Shown piece after piece: positions 46,886-55,946 of a DNA stretch of 64,000 nt. The position numbers were made by a program, and so were the translations under genes. This DNA is from Caulobacter sp. 602-1 (lineage in GTDB: Bacteria > Pseudomonadota > Alphaproteobacteria > Caulobacterales > Caulobacteraceae), in contig NZ_RRYI01000012.1 in assembly GCF_003931565.1 (NCBI RefSeq), positions 1-64,000 on the forward strand, in the 5' to 3' direction. Below the pieces are notes generated by a model. That model saw only the letters and a list, made by a program, of their open reading frames with translations, did not search any database and had not been told where the DNA came from. How positions within the stretch are numbered: position 1 is the stretch's first letter; the number at the start of each line of letters is the position of its first letter.

Positions 46886-46910
46886 AACGTCTGCTCGACG
46901 TCGGAGTTCC
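46886..46910 (-). promoter_or_regulatory. SigT-type promoter of the DUF883 operon
   Basis: Minus strand GGAAC (46910-46906), CGTT (46889-46886), 16-bp spacer; leader about 50 bases. Confidence 0.75.
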
Positions 46911-47031
46911 ACGTTAGCGCAAGGGCCCAAGCTTCACCACCGTGGAATCCCCGGTTGAGCGCGTAAGAGGCCCGAAAAAGAAGCGTCCAAAGGCGCTCGC
47001 GCTAGACGCGAAGCGGGTCTAAGGTCGAATC

Positions 47032-48870
47032 ATGGAGGACGCCCCCATCGTCAGCGACGAGCGCCAGGAAGCCGCCCGGCTCAACGCCTTGAAGGCCTTG
47101 AACATCCTGGACGGCGCGGTCAACGAGCCTCGCTTCCTGCGCCTCGCGCGTCTGGCCGCCCGCCTGTTCGACGCGCCCAAGGCCGCCGTCGTCCTGGTCG
47201 ACGAGGACAGGGTCTGGCGCAAGGCCTTTGTCGGTTATCCCGGTCCCGAAGGCCCCCGCGCCGGCGATCTGGCCGACCAGATCGTGACCGCCAACGGCCC
47301 CGTCGCCCTCGGCGCGCCGATCCGCGACAAGCAGGGTCATGTGCTGGGCGCCCTGGTGGTGGAAGGCCCGGGCGCGAGCGGCCCCGCCTCCGACGAGGAT
47401 CTGCGGGCGCTGGAAGACCTGGCCGACCTGGCCGCGGAAGGCCTGGCCGACCAGCCATGCCTGGCCCGCAGCCTCGAAAGCGAACGCCTGGACCTGGCCA
47501 TCTCGGCCGCCAGCCTCGGCGAGTTCGAATGGGACATCAAACGCGACGTCTTCAAGATCAGCCCCCGCCTGGCCAAGATCTCGGACATCGAGCCCGGCGA
47601 GATTCCGGCCGAGGACGGCGAGGCCCTCTATCGATACCTGCATCCCGACGATCGGGACTGGCTGAGGGAATCGATCAACGAGCAGCTGGCGGAAAGCGAT
47701 CGCTACGAGGCCGAATACCGCCGGCCCAACGGCCCCGACGGCCGCGAAATCTGGAACCACGGCTCGGGCGTCATCGTGCGCGACGCCCATGGCGAGCCGG
47801 CCTATCTGATCGGCGTCGTCCAGGACATCACCGAGCGCAGGGCCGAAGAGGACCAGCGCGAGAACCTCGTCGCCGAACTGGACCACCGCATCAAGAACCT
47901 GCTGGCCGTCGTCCAGTCGGTGGCGGCCCAGTCGGCGCGCAAGTCGGCCTCGCTGGACGTGTTCCTCAAGACCTTCGCCGCGCGGCTGAAGTCGATGAGC
48001 TCGGCCCACGACCTCCTGACCGCCGCTCGCTGGCGCGGGGCGACCCTGGCGCGGATCGCCGCCGCCGAACTTGGCGGCCTGGCGCCCACCCAGACCCGTT
48101 GGGACGGGCCGGAACTGTTCCTCACGCCGCGCGCGGCCTCGGCGCTGTCGCTGGCGTTGCACGAACTGGCGGTCAATGCGATGCGCTACGGCTCGCTATC
48201 GACCGAGAACGGCAAGGTCGAGGTCGTCTGGCGGCGCACGCCGGAGGGCGGCTTCGCCCTCGAATGGCTGGAGACCGGCGGCCCGCCAGCCACCGCGCCG
48301 GTCGCCAAGGGCTTCGGCGCCACCCTGATCGAGGACGTCGCCGGCCGCGAACTGGGCGGTTCGGCCAAGATCAACTACCGCTCCAGCGGCGTCACCGCCA
48401 TGATCCAGGGCGCGGCCGAGGCCCTGGCCGACGCGCCGCCGATCGAGCCGGCCGAAGTCGCTCCCGAGCGTATCGTCGAGACCGTGGTCGCCGCCGACGA
48501 GACCGTCCGCCCGGGCGCCATCGCCGGCCTCAAGGTGCTGATCGTCGAGGACTCGCTGCTGCTGGCCCTGGAGCTGGAAGCGGGCCTGGAGGACGCCGGC
48601 GTCGTGGTGGTCGGTTGCGCGGCCGAGCTCAGCGAAGCGCTGTCGATGGTCGAGATGGACTTCGACGTCGCGGTGCTGGACGCCGACCTCAACGGCCAGT
48701 CGGTGGCGCCGGTGGCCGAGATCCTGCGCACCATGGGCCGACCGTTCGTCTTCGCCACGGGCTATGCCGACAAGGCCGCGCCCATGGGGTTCGACGCCCC
48801 GATCGTGCGCAAGCCCTACAACGTGCACCAGATCGCGCGGGCCGTGGCGGGGGTCACGGGGCGGGCTTAG
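47032..48870 (+). CDS. GAF-PAS-HWE hybrid histidine kinase with FATGUY-type receiver
   Basis: A 612-aa soluble hybrid kinase. A GAF-like domain spans about residues 15-145 and a PAS domain about 158-275 (GEFEWDIKRDVF to VVQDITERR). The HWE H-box ELDHRIKNLLAVVQ holds His285, and the ATPase domain has LHELAVNAMRYG and the W-x-E motif (LEWLETGG). A C-terminal receiver spans about 500-612 with phosphoacceptor Asp550 and the sequence PFVFATGYAD. That motif marks the FATGUY receivers linked to GSR signalling in sphingomonads. No good ribosome site or SigT box is seen upstream. Domain type and location suggest it tunes PhyR, but this is inference. Confidence 0.87.
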   Translation: MEDAPIVSDERQEAARLNALKALNILDGAVNEPRFLRLARLAARLFDAPKAAVVLVDEDRVWRKAFVGYPGPEGPRAGDLADQIVTANGPVALGAPIRDKQGHVLGALVVEGPGASGPASDEDLRALEDLADLAAEGLADQPCLARSLESERLDLAISAASLGEFEWDIKRDVFKISPRLAKISDIEPGEIPAEDGEALYRYLHPDDRDWLRESINEQLAESDRYEAEYRRPNGPDGREIWNHGSGVIVRDAHGEPAYLIGVVQDITERRAEEDQRENLVAELDHRIKNLLAVVQSVAAQSARKSASLDVFLKTFAARLKSMSSAHDLLTAARWRGATLARIAAAELGGLAPTQTRWDGPELFLTPRAASALSLALHELAVNAMRYGSLSTENGKVEVVWRRTPEGGFALEWLETGGPPATAPVAKGFGATLIEDVAGRELGGSAKINYRSSGVTAMIQGAAEALADAPPIEPAEVAPERIVETVVAADETVRPGAIAGLKVLIVEDSLLLALELEAGLEDAGVVVVGCAAELSEALSMVEMDFDVAVLDADLNGQSVAPVAEILRTMGRPFVFATGYADKAAPMGFDAPIVRKPYNVHQIARAVAGVTGRA

Positions 48871-48873
48871 GGT

Positions 48874-50070
48874 CTAGATCACGCCCCGCTTCCGCAACCC
48901 CTGCACCGCCTCAGCGCTCATTCCGGCCACCTGCGTCAACACCGCCTCCGTATGCTCGCCCAGCGTCGGCCCGGTCCAGCGCACCCCGCCCGGCGTCTCC
49001 GTCAGCTTCGGGAAGGCGTTCTGCATCTTGATCCGGCCGAACACCGGGTGCGGCGTGGTGACAATGGACTCCCGCGCCGCGAACTGCGGATCGGCGATCA
49101 TGTCGGGCGCGCGGTAGATCCGGCCGGTGGCCAGGCCGGCGGCCTCCAGCTTGGGCAGCAGGTCGTCGATCTCCTGGTCGGCGGTCCAGGCGGCGATGCG
49201 GGCGTCGAGTTCAGCTTGGTGCGCGCCGCGCGCGGCATGATCTCGGTAGCGGACGTCGTCGGCCAGATCCGGCCGGCCCATCAGGTCGCAGAGCCGCTTG
49301 AACAGGGTGTCCTGGTTGGCGCCGATCAGAACCAGCTCGCCGCTCTTGGTCGGATAGACGTTCGACGGCGCGATGCCGGGCAGCACCGCCCCCGAGCGCT
49401 CGCGGACATAGCCGGTCAGGTCGTATTCGGTGATCAGGTTCTCCATCACCGTCAGCACGCTCTCATAGATCGCCACGTCGACAACCTGGCCCTTGCCGGT
49501 GCTTTGGCGGGCGTGCAGGGCCATCATCACGCCGAGCGCGGCGTTCAGGCCCGACAGGCTGTCGCCGATCGAGATGCCGGCCCGGGCCGGCGGCCGGTCG
49601 GGCTCGCCGGTGATGTGGCGCAGCCCGCCCATGGCCTCGCCGACCAGGGCGTAGCCCGCGCGACTGGCGTAGGGCCCCGTCTGGCCAAAGCCCGACACCC
49701 GCGCCATGACCAGGCCCGGATTGGTCTCGGCCAACGCCTCATAGCCCATGCCCCACTTTTCCAGCGTGCCGGGTCGGAAGTTCTCGACCACCACGTCGGC
49801 CTTGGCGATCAGCGCGCGGGCGATGTCCCGGCCTTCGTCCGTACGCAGATCGACGGTGACGGATTTCTTGTTGCGGCCGATCACCGGCCACCAGGGCGAC
49901 AGGCCCTGGGGCTTGGAGCGCCCCCACTGGCGCATGGGGTCGCCAACCTTGGGATCCTCCAGCTTGATGACCTCGGCGCCGAAGTCGCCCAGCACCTGGC
50001 CGCAGAACGGCCCGGCGATCAGCGAGCCCATCTCGATCACCCGCAATCCGGCCAGCGGACCCTGCGTCAT
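48874..50070 (-). CDS. Family III CoA-transferase (CaiB/BaiF type)
   Basis: A 398-aa enzyme that moves CoA between carboxylic acids through an aspartyl-CoA intermediate. N-terminal LAGLRVIEMGSLIAGPFCGQ and DFGAEVIKLEDP are family hallmarks; the catalytic Asp is probably in GISIGDSLSGLNAALG. The start at 50070 has GGGGGAG seven bases upstream. The acyl substrate cannot be told from sequence. It stands alone, divergent from the DUF4142 gene. Confidence 0.9.
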   Translation of the reverse strand: MTQGPLAGLRVIEMGSLIAGPFCGQVLGDFGAEVIKLEDPKVGDPMRQWGRSKPQGLSPWWPVIGRNKKSVTVDLRTDEGRDIARALIAKADVVVENFRPGTLEKWGMGYEALAETNPGLVMARVSGFGQTGPYASRAGYALVGEAMGGLRHITGEPDRPPARAGISIGDSLSGLNAALGVMMALHARQSTGKGQVVDVAIYESVLTVMENLITEYDLTGYVRERSGAVLPGIAPSNVYPTKSGELVLIGANQDTLFKRLCDLMGRPDLADDVRYRDHAARGAHQAELDARIAAWTADQEIDDLLPKLEAAGLATGRIYRAPDMIADPQFAARESIVTTPHPVFGRIKMQNAFPKLTETPGGVRWTGPTLGEHTEAVLTQVAGMSAEAVQGLRKRGVI

Positions 50071-50092
50071 GCCATTCTCCCCCACCCTCGCC

Positions 50093-50118
50093 GGAACCGT
50101 TCACGGCCCCGTGAGGTT
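50093..50118 (+). promoter_or_regulatory. Possible SigT-type promoter of the DUF4142 gene
   Basis: GGAAC (50093-50097), then 17 bases and GGTT (50115-50118). The first base of the -10 differs from CGTT, so this is a weaker match than the others. The predicted start site is about 68 bp before the gene. Confidence 0.45.
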
Positions 50119-50193
50119 TTGTTGTCCACACGGCGCCGCACGCGTCGCCTGTCCACGAACCTCTAAGAAAAACGCACAGGGAAAGACAGAGCC

Positions 50194-50826
50194 ATGAACC
50201 GTCATATCATGTTCGGCGCCGCCGCCATCGCCGCCCTCAGCCTGGCCGCCTGCGGCCAGAAGGCCGAAGAGACCAAGGGCGCCGCCACCCCGGCCGAACA
50301 GGCCGCGACCCCGGACGCCAACCCCGCCGCCACGGTCCCGACCCCGGCGGACGAGACCAAGGCCGACGTCTTCGCCATGAAGGCCGCGGACAGCGACATG
50401 TTCGAAGTCGCCGCCGCCAAGCTGGCCGCCACGCGCTCGACCAATCCTTCGGTGAAGAAGTTCGCCGCCGCGATGGAGAAGGCCCACATGGCCAGCACCG
50501 CCGAGCTGAAGTCGGCCATCGCCGCCTCGGGCGCGGCCATCACCCTGCCGACGACCCTGTCGAAGGACGCTCAGGACGACCTGGACGACCTGAACAAGGC
50601 CGACGCCAAGGACTTCGACAAGAAGTACGCCGACGACATGGTCGACGCTCACCAGGCGGCGCTGAACCTGCTGCAACGCTACGCCCAGGACGGCGACACT
50701 CCCGCCATCAAGGCTTTCGCCGCCGCCACGGCGCCGAAGGTCCAGGAGCACCTGAACATGGCCGAGGGCCTGAAGAAGGGCTTCGACACCGGCGAAGACG
50801 TCGCCAAGGACAACGCCAAGCACTAA
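50194..50826 (+). CDS. DUF4142 lipoprotein
   Basis: A 210-aa precursor with lipobox LAAC (Cys20). An alanine/proline/threonine-rich spacer (about residues 25-60) is followed by a four-helix ferritin-like DUF4142 domain (DMFEVAAAKLAATRSTNPSVKKFA to HLNMAEGLKKGF). DUF4142 proteins are periplasmic or outer-membrane, often stress-induced, and of unknown activity. No clear metal-ligand set is visible. A possible SigT box lies upstream. Confidence 0.85.
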   Translation: MNRHIMFGAAAIAALSLAACGQKAEETKGAATPAEQAATPDANPAATVPTPADETKADVFAMKAADSDMFEVAAAKLAATRSTNPSVKKFAAAMEKAHMASTAELKSAIAASGAAITLPTTLSKDAQDDLDDLNKADAKDFDKKYADDMVDAHQAALNLLQRYAQDGDTPAIKAFAAATAPKVQEHLNMAEGLKKGFDTGEDVAKDNAKH

Positions 50827-50837
50827 GCGCGGCTGAC

Positions 50838-51263
50838 CTAGGGGATGGCGTAGGCGACCGTCGCCTTGGCGGCGGCTCGCTCGCGCCCTTCCGTCCACAT
50901 CAGGACATCGGCCGTCGCGATGCGGCGGCCGAGCTTGAGAAGGGTCCCCTCGGCGTACAGATCGCCGGGTTGGCAGCCTCTCAGGAAATGAATGTTGAGC
51001 GAGGTGGTCACCGCCATGGCCACCTCGCCGATGTGCGCCAGGACCAGGGCATAGGCCGCCGTGTCCGCCAGCGTCATCAGGGTCGGTCCCGAGATCACCC
51101 CGCCCGGCCGCAGCTGCCGGGTCAGGTACGGCAGTTTCAACAGGACACGTCCGGCCTCGACCTCCACGACGGAGGGCATGTGCTCGGCGTCGGCCTCCGG
51201 AAAGGCCGAGCGCAGGAACGCGTTCAGCGCCGCCGAGTCCATCCGGATCAGCGGTTCGCTCAC
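50838..51263 (-). CDS. PaaI-type hotdog thioesterase
   Basis: A 141-aa acyl-CoA thioesterase with a hotdog fold. The core RPGGVISGPTLMTLADTAAYAL includes the central helix and catalytic acidic residue position; the C-terminal sheet ends in AAAKATVAYAIP. The start is a GTG at 51263 that overlaps the stop of the M1-peptidase/permease gene (GTGA); an ATG at 51242 is the alternative. Overlap shows it is part of the ABC operon, which is an unusual partner. Confidence 0.85.
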   Translation of the reverse strand: MSEPLIRMDSAALNAFLRSAFPEADAEHMPSVVEVEAGRVLLKLPYLTRQLRPGGVISGPTLMTLADTAAYALVLAHIGEVAMAVTTSLNIHFLRGCQPGDLYAEGTLLKLGRRIATADVLMWTEGRERAAAKATVAYAIP

Positions 51264-54200
51264 CCGCCGACCTTGATCGTGTTGTCGTCGCCGTTGCGGT
51301 CGATCACCGTGTTGTACGGATCGATCCCCGCGAACGTCGGCGCCTTGGCGGTTGTGAAGGTGAAGGTCTGCACGCCCGAGCGGATCGGCCGGCGCTCGTA
51401 GAGCACCACGTTCCTGGCGTCGAAGCCCTTGTCGCCCGGCTTGGCGGTGAAGAGACCGATGTCCATGGCCTCGTTCAGGGCGGCGTTGGTCTCCTTGCCC
51501 TTGCCGTCGGCGTACTTCTTCTGGGCGTCGACCGTGATCGTCACGTCGAACCTGCCGTCCGCCCGCTTCTTGACCGACGCGCTCTTGGTCTTCAGGTCGT
51601 AGAGCGTGATCTTCTCGAACAGATCGGTGATCAGGGCCTGCTTGTCGGCCGGAGCCTCGGCCCGCAGGGCGGTCAGGAAGTCGGTGGTGATCGGATAGGG
51701 CGCGCCCTTGAAGGCGTGGTCGGCGATCAGCTTGCGCAGGGCGCGGTTGACCGTCTCCTCGCCGATCTCGCTCTGCAGCCGGTACATGACCAGCGAGCCC
51801 TTGCGATAATAGACGTAGGGCTGGTTCTCGACCTTGTAGAGCGGTTGCTCGTCGATCACGTCGCCGCCGCGCGCGCGCAGATAGCTGTCCAGCTCGAACT
51901 TCAGGAACTTGCGGATCTGAGCCTCGCCATAGGTGTGCTTCATCACCATCAGGGCCGAGTACTGGGCGAAGGTCTCCGACAGCATCGCCCCGCCCTGCTG
52001 GTCGGCGCCGATCACCTGGTGGGCCCACCACTGGTGGCCGATCTCGTGGGCCCCGACATAGGTGACCATGTCGATCTTGGTCGGGTCGCGATAGTCGGAG
52101 ATGAAGAACATTCCCTCCGACCACGGAATGGTGTTGGCGAACGACTGGGCGAACTGGGCGTAATCTGGGAACTCCTGGAAGCGCAATTGCCGGAACTGAT
52201 ACGGGCTGAAGTTGGTCCCCATATAGTCCAGCGACCGCTTCATCGCGGTCTTCATGCGCTCGATGTTCCAGGGGTGCTGGGCGTCGTAATAGACCGCCAG
52301 CTTCACGCCCCTGTAGCTCTCCTCGGCGACCTGGTAGCGGGCCGACTGGATGGAGACGAACGGCATGATCGGCGCCTCGGTGACGAAGCGGGCGATGCGG
52401 CGGCCGTTCTTGACCGTGTCCGAGACCTTGTAGCCCGGCGCGATCGGGGTCTGGTCGGCCTCGGTGGCGACGGTGATGTCCGAGGTGATGAAGTCGGCGT
52501 CCTTGCGCAGGCCGTTGAACTGGCGGGACGGAACGTCGCCCAGCTTGGCCATGCGGCGCTCGGGGGGCAGGCCGTACTTGCGGCGCTTGGCGCGGTCCTG
52601 CAGCAGGCCGTCGCGGGCCATGCCCAGGATCGGCGCGATCTCCAGGTTGTTGACGAAGGTCCCGTTGTCGACCACCCGGCTTTCCTGGTCGCTGTTGGGG
52701 AAGCCGCGCTGCGAACGCAGGGTGATGAAGCTCATCTTGCGCCGCTCGCCCGGCTGCATCGGGGTGTCGAAGGCGAAGATGCGGTAGTTGAAGCGCTCGA
52801 AGGTCTTCTTGGGTCGCGCGCCCTCGATCGACAGGCCCTTGACCCGCAGGTCGCGGTCGAAGCGGACGTGGATTTCCTTCAGCGGCGCGCCCGTCTTGTT
52901 CTCGATGACGTAGGAGCCCTTGGTCTCGAGGCTGGGCTCATGCGGCTTCAGATCGACGTCGAGGGTCATGGCGACGATCTTGGGCTGCGGCGTGTTCTCG
53001 AACGGCAGCAGGGTCTTTTCGTAGTCGGCCTGCCACTTCTCGTTGTCGATCTTGGTCCGGTAGTCGTTCCAGACATTGGTGTTGACGTAGATGAACCCGC
53101 CGATGCCCACGAAGGCGACCAGGGCGGCGACCAGCAGCAGGCCGGCCCCGCCGTTCAGGCGAACGGGCAGTCGGCGCAGGCGCGGCAGGAGGCGGCTTTC
53201 GGTTCCGCGCCGCCACAGACCGTAGGCCAGCACCAGCAGCACCACCGCGAAGGCCGTCCAGTAGGCGCGCAGCCACCAGGCGCCGATCCAGAACTTGCCC
53301 AGGCCGTTCATGTCCGAGAACGGCGTCTCGGTGGTCGAACCGTAGTTGTAGAGCTTGGACTCGAAGCCCAGGTTCACGAAGGTGATGGTGGTGACCAGGT
53401 AGATCACCATCAGGCCCCAGCCGATGAACTTGTGCGGGCTGATCGCCTGCAGGAACACCGCCAGCACCGCCAGCAGGATCCAGTCCACCGCCTGCGGCAG
53501 CACGTACCAGACCAGGTACTTGTCGAGCTCCAGCTTGAAATAGCCGTGGAAGACCTGGCTGAGGATGGCGGCGAAAACGCTGACCAGCAGGGTCGAGATC
53601 AGGACGAGCGAGATCGCCAGGGTCTTGGGCGCCACGAAGGCCCAGTCGGGCACGGGGGTGGCGTCGATGATCTCGTGCGTCTTGCGCTCGCGCTCGCGCC
53701 AGACCAGTTCGCCCGAATAGTAGATGGCGATGATCATTGGGATCAGGCCGAACGAGCCCAGCAGCGGCGACAGCAGCACGCGGGTGACCGGATAGATCAC
53801 GCCGCCATAGCGGCCGGCGTCGGTGGCGAACCATAGGGCGCCCATGGCGTTGGCCAGGCCCAGGAACAGCAGCACGAAATAGGCCGGGCTCTTGAACACC
53901 TGGCCCATGTCGAGGCGCGTGCGGACCACTAGCTGGGCCCAGGCCGTGGCGCGGTCGAACACCGGTCGCGGCAGCGGGCCGCCCGACGGCGCCGGCGCGG
54001 CGTTGTCGTCGATCTTGCCCTTCTTGACCTTGCGCTGCCCCGAGAGGTCGGCCGACTGGAACCGGAACAGGCTGTAGGCCAGAGTCAGGAAGCCGGCCGA
54101 CAGCGCCACTGCGAACAGGCGATTGAACAGCAGCCCTCCGGACAGCGGCGGGACGAGCGTATTGCGTTCGCTGGCCGTCCAGTACTTGGTCGTCAGGCCG

Positions 54201-54844
54201 TAGGCGGCGGTGCCGAGCGGCTCCCAGTAGGCGGCGATCTTCTCGAACTCGGGCTTGTCCAGCGCGATGTTGGCGATGATCCACAGCACCATGAAGGCGA
54301 CCACGCCGACATAGGTCCACATCATCGAGCGGGTGATCGTGGCCAGGGCGAAGAACAGCGCCGAGGTCAGCAGGATCGATGGCAGGGCCAGGGCGAAATA
54401 GGAAAACAGGTAGGCGTGCAGGTCATTCGGACCCAGGCGCTCGGGATCGATCCACGGCATGAACGAGCCGATGAAGATCGCCAGCGGCACGGCCAGGAAC
54501 GAGATCGCGGCGGCCAGGAAGGCGCCGGTGAACCGGCCATAGAGATAGTCGAACTTGCGGATCCGCGTGGACCGCAGGATCGGCCCGAAGCCCGTCTCGT
54601 CGTCGCGCACCACCACGTTGGCCACGAAGGCCGTGGTCACGAACATGTAGAAGATCGACAGGATCAGGTGGGTCTGGGCGATCGCGAACGGCGCGTTCTT
54701 GTGGATGTTGCCGCCGCCGCCGATACGGATCTGGTCGATCGTCGCCGCCCCGAAGGTCAGCAGGAAGAAGATGGTCGCCACCACCCAGAAGACGGGCGAC
54801 TTCAGCTGGTAGCGGAGCTCGAAGCCCGCGATCTTGCGAAACAT
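51260..54844 (-). CDS. ABC permease fused to an M1-family metallopeptidase
   Basis: An 1194-aa inner-membrane protein. The N-terminal 620 residues contain about 13-14 membrane helices in two ABC-2-like sets. The C-terminal part (about 660-1194) is an M1-aminopeptidase-like domain with HEIGH at 933-937 and the third zinc ligand Glu957 in SETFAQYS. The spacing is HExxH-x19-E, one residue longer than the classical x18. No GAMEN exopeptidase motif is seen. The ATPase gene lies 14 bp upstream. Such fusions occur in several phyla, but their transported or cleaved substrate is not established. The ATG at 54844 follows GGGGAG. Confidence 0.88.
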   Translation of the reverse strand: MFRKIAGFELRYQLKSPVFWVVATIFFLLTFGAATIDQIRIGGGGNIHKNAPFAIAQTHLILSIFYMFVTTAFVANVVVRDDETGFGPILRSTRIRKFDYLYGRFTGAFLAAAISFLAVPLAIFIGSFMPWIDPERLGPNDLHAYLFSYFALALPSILLTSALFFALATITRSMMWTYVGVVAFMVLWIIANIALDKPEFEKIAAYWEPLGTAAYGLTTKYWTASERNTLVPPLSGGLLFNRLFAVALSAGFLTLAYSLFRFQSADLSGQRKVKKGKIDDNAAPAPSGGPLPRPVFDRATAWAQLVVRTRLDMGQVFKSPAYFVLLFLGLANAMGALWFATDAGRYGGVIYPVTRVLLSPLLGSFGLIPMIIAIYYSGELVWRERERKTHEIIDATPVPDWAFVAPKTLAISLVLISTLLVSVFAAILSQVFHGYFKLELDKYLVWYVLPQAVDWILLAVLAVFLQAISPHKFIGWGLMVIYLVTTITFVNLGFESKLYNYGSTTETPFSDMNGLGKFWIGAWWLRAYWTAFAVVLLVLAYGLWRRGTESRLLPRLRRLPVRLNGGAGLLLVAALVAFVGIGGFIYVNTNVWNDYRTKIDNEKWQADYEKTLLPFENTPQPKIVAMTLDVDLKPHEPSLETKGSYVIENKTGAPLKEIHVRFDRDLRVKGLSIEGARPKKTFERFNYRIFAFDTPMQPGERRKMSFITLRSQRGFPNSDQESRVVDNGTFVNNLEIAPILGMARDGLLQDRAKRRKYGLPPERRMAKLGDVPSRQFNGLRKDADFITSDITVATEADQTPIAPGYKVSDTVKNGRRIARFVTEAPIMPFVSIQSARYQVAEESYRGVKLAVYYDAQHPWNIERMKTAMKRSLDYMGTNFSPYQFRQLRFQEFPDYAQFAQSFANTIPWSEGMFFISDYRDPTKIDMVTYVGAHEIGHQWWAHQVIGADQQGGAMLSETFAQYSALMVMKHTYGEAQIRKFLKFELDSYLRARGGDVIDEQPLYKVENQPYVYYRKGSLVMYRLQSEIGEETVNRALRKLIADHAFKGAPYPITTDFLTALRAEAPADKQALITDLFEKITLYDLKTKSASVKKRADGRFDVTITVDAQKKYADGKGKETNAALNEAMDIGLFTAKPGDKGFDARNVVLYERRPIRSGVQTFTFTTAKAPTFAGIDPYNTVIDRNGDDNTIKVGG

Positions 54845-54858
54845 GCCGCCGCTCCCCG

Positions 54859-55737
54859 TCAGGCCGCCCGCCGGGTGGTCGAGAGGGTGGAGAAGTAGAC
54901 ATCCTCCAGCCCGCCCTCGACCGGCGTGAAGCCGTTCCCCGGGTTGTCGTCCGACAGGATGTGGATGACCGTGCGGCCGGCCAGCAGGCGCGTGGAGATG
55001 ACCTTGTACTGGGCCTTGGCGGCCTCCAGCTCGGCCTTGTCGATGATCTTCTTCCAGATCCGGCCCTTCAGCTGGCCGACCAGATCCATCGGCGCGCCTT
55101 CGCGCACGATGCGGCCGTCGCAGATGATGGCCATGGCCGGACAGAGGTCGCTGACATCCTCGACGATGTGGGTCGACAGGATCACCACCACGTTCTCGCC
55201 GATCTCGGCCAGCAGGTTCAGGAAGCGGTTGCGCTCCTCGGGGTCGAGGCCCGCCGTGGGCTCGTCGACGATGATCAGGCGCGGATCGCCGATCAGGGCC
55301 TGGGCGATGCCGAAGCGCTGGCGCATGCCGCCCGAGAAGCCGGCGATGGCCTTCTTGCGGACATTCCACAGATTGACCTGGTTCAGCAGGTTCTCGACCG
55401 TCTCCTTGCGCGCCTTGGCGCCGGAAATGCCCTTCAGCACGGCCATGTGGTCGAGCATGTCGTAGGCCGAGACCCGCGGATAGACGCCGAAGTCCTGCGG
55501 CAGGTAGCCCAGCGTCTTGCGCAGTTCCTCGGGCGTCTTCAGCACGTCGATGTCGCCGAAGCGGATATGGCCCGAGGTCGGGGCCTGCAGGGTGGCGATG
55601 GTGCGCATCAGGGTGGACTTGCCGGCGCCGTTCGGCCCCAGCAGACCGTACATGCCGCGCGGGATCGTCAGGCTGACCTCGTCCAGGGCCCGCGTGCCGT
55701 TGCCATAGACATGGGTCAGGTTCTCGATGATCAGCAT
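54859..55737 (-). CDS. ABC transporter ATP-binding protein
   Basis: A 292-aa ABC-2-type ATPase. Walker A GPNGAGKST (about residues 34-42), Q-loop LPQDFGVYP, signature FSGGMRQR, Walker B LIIVDEPTAGLD and H-loop STHIVEDV are all present. A C-terminal extension of about 80 residues follows. It is the first gene of the operon with the permease/peptidase fusion and the thioesterase. Confidence 0.94.
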   Translation of the reverse strand: MLIIENLTHVYGNGTRALDEVSLTIPRGMYGLLGPNGAGKSTLMRTIATLQAPTSGHIRFGDIDVLKTPEELRKTLGYLPQDFGVYPRVSAYDMLDHMAVLKGISGAKARKETVENLLNQVNLWNVRKKAIAGFSGGMRQRFGIAQALIGDPRLIIVDEPTAGLDPEERNRFLNLLAEIGENVVVILSTHIVEDVSDLCPAMAIICDGRIVREGAPMDLVGQLKGRIWKKIIDKAELEAAKAQYKVISTRLLAGRTVIHILSDDNPGNGFTPVEGGLEDVYFSTLSTTRRAA

Positions 55738-55946
55738 GAACAGCCCCCAGAAAAAAAACGCGCCCAATACCCCATCGCCGACATGACTCGACGGCGACGA
55801 TTGGGGCAAGTGAAAGAACGTTTAGGCCATGGGTTCAACCGCGGGATTTCTGAACAGCGGCCACTTTGCGGCTGTTGGCGCTCATCGGCGTCGTTTGAGC
55901 CGCACAGGGGTTTTGGGCAGCGGCTTTTAGGTCTAAACGAGGCGCC

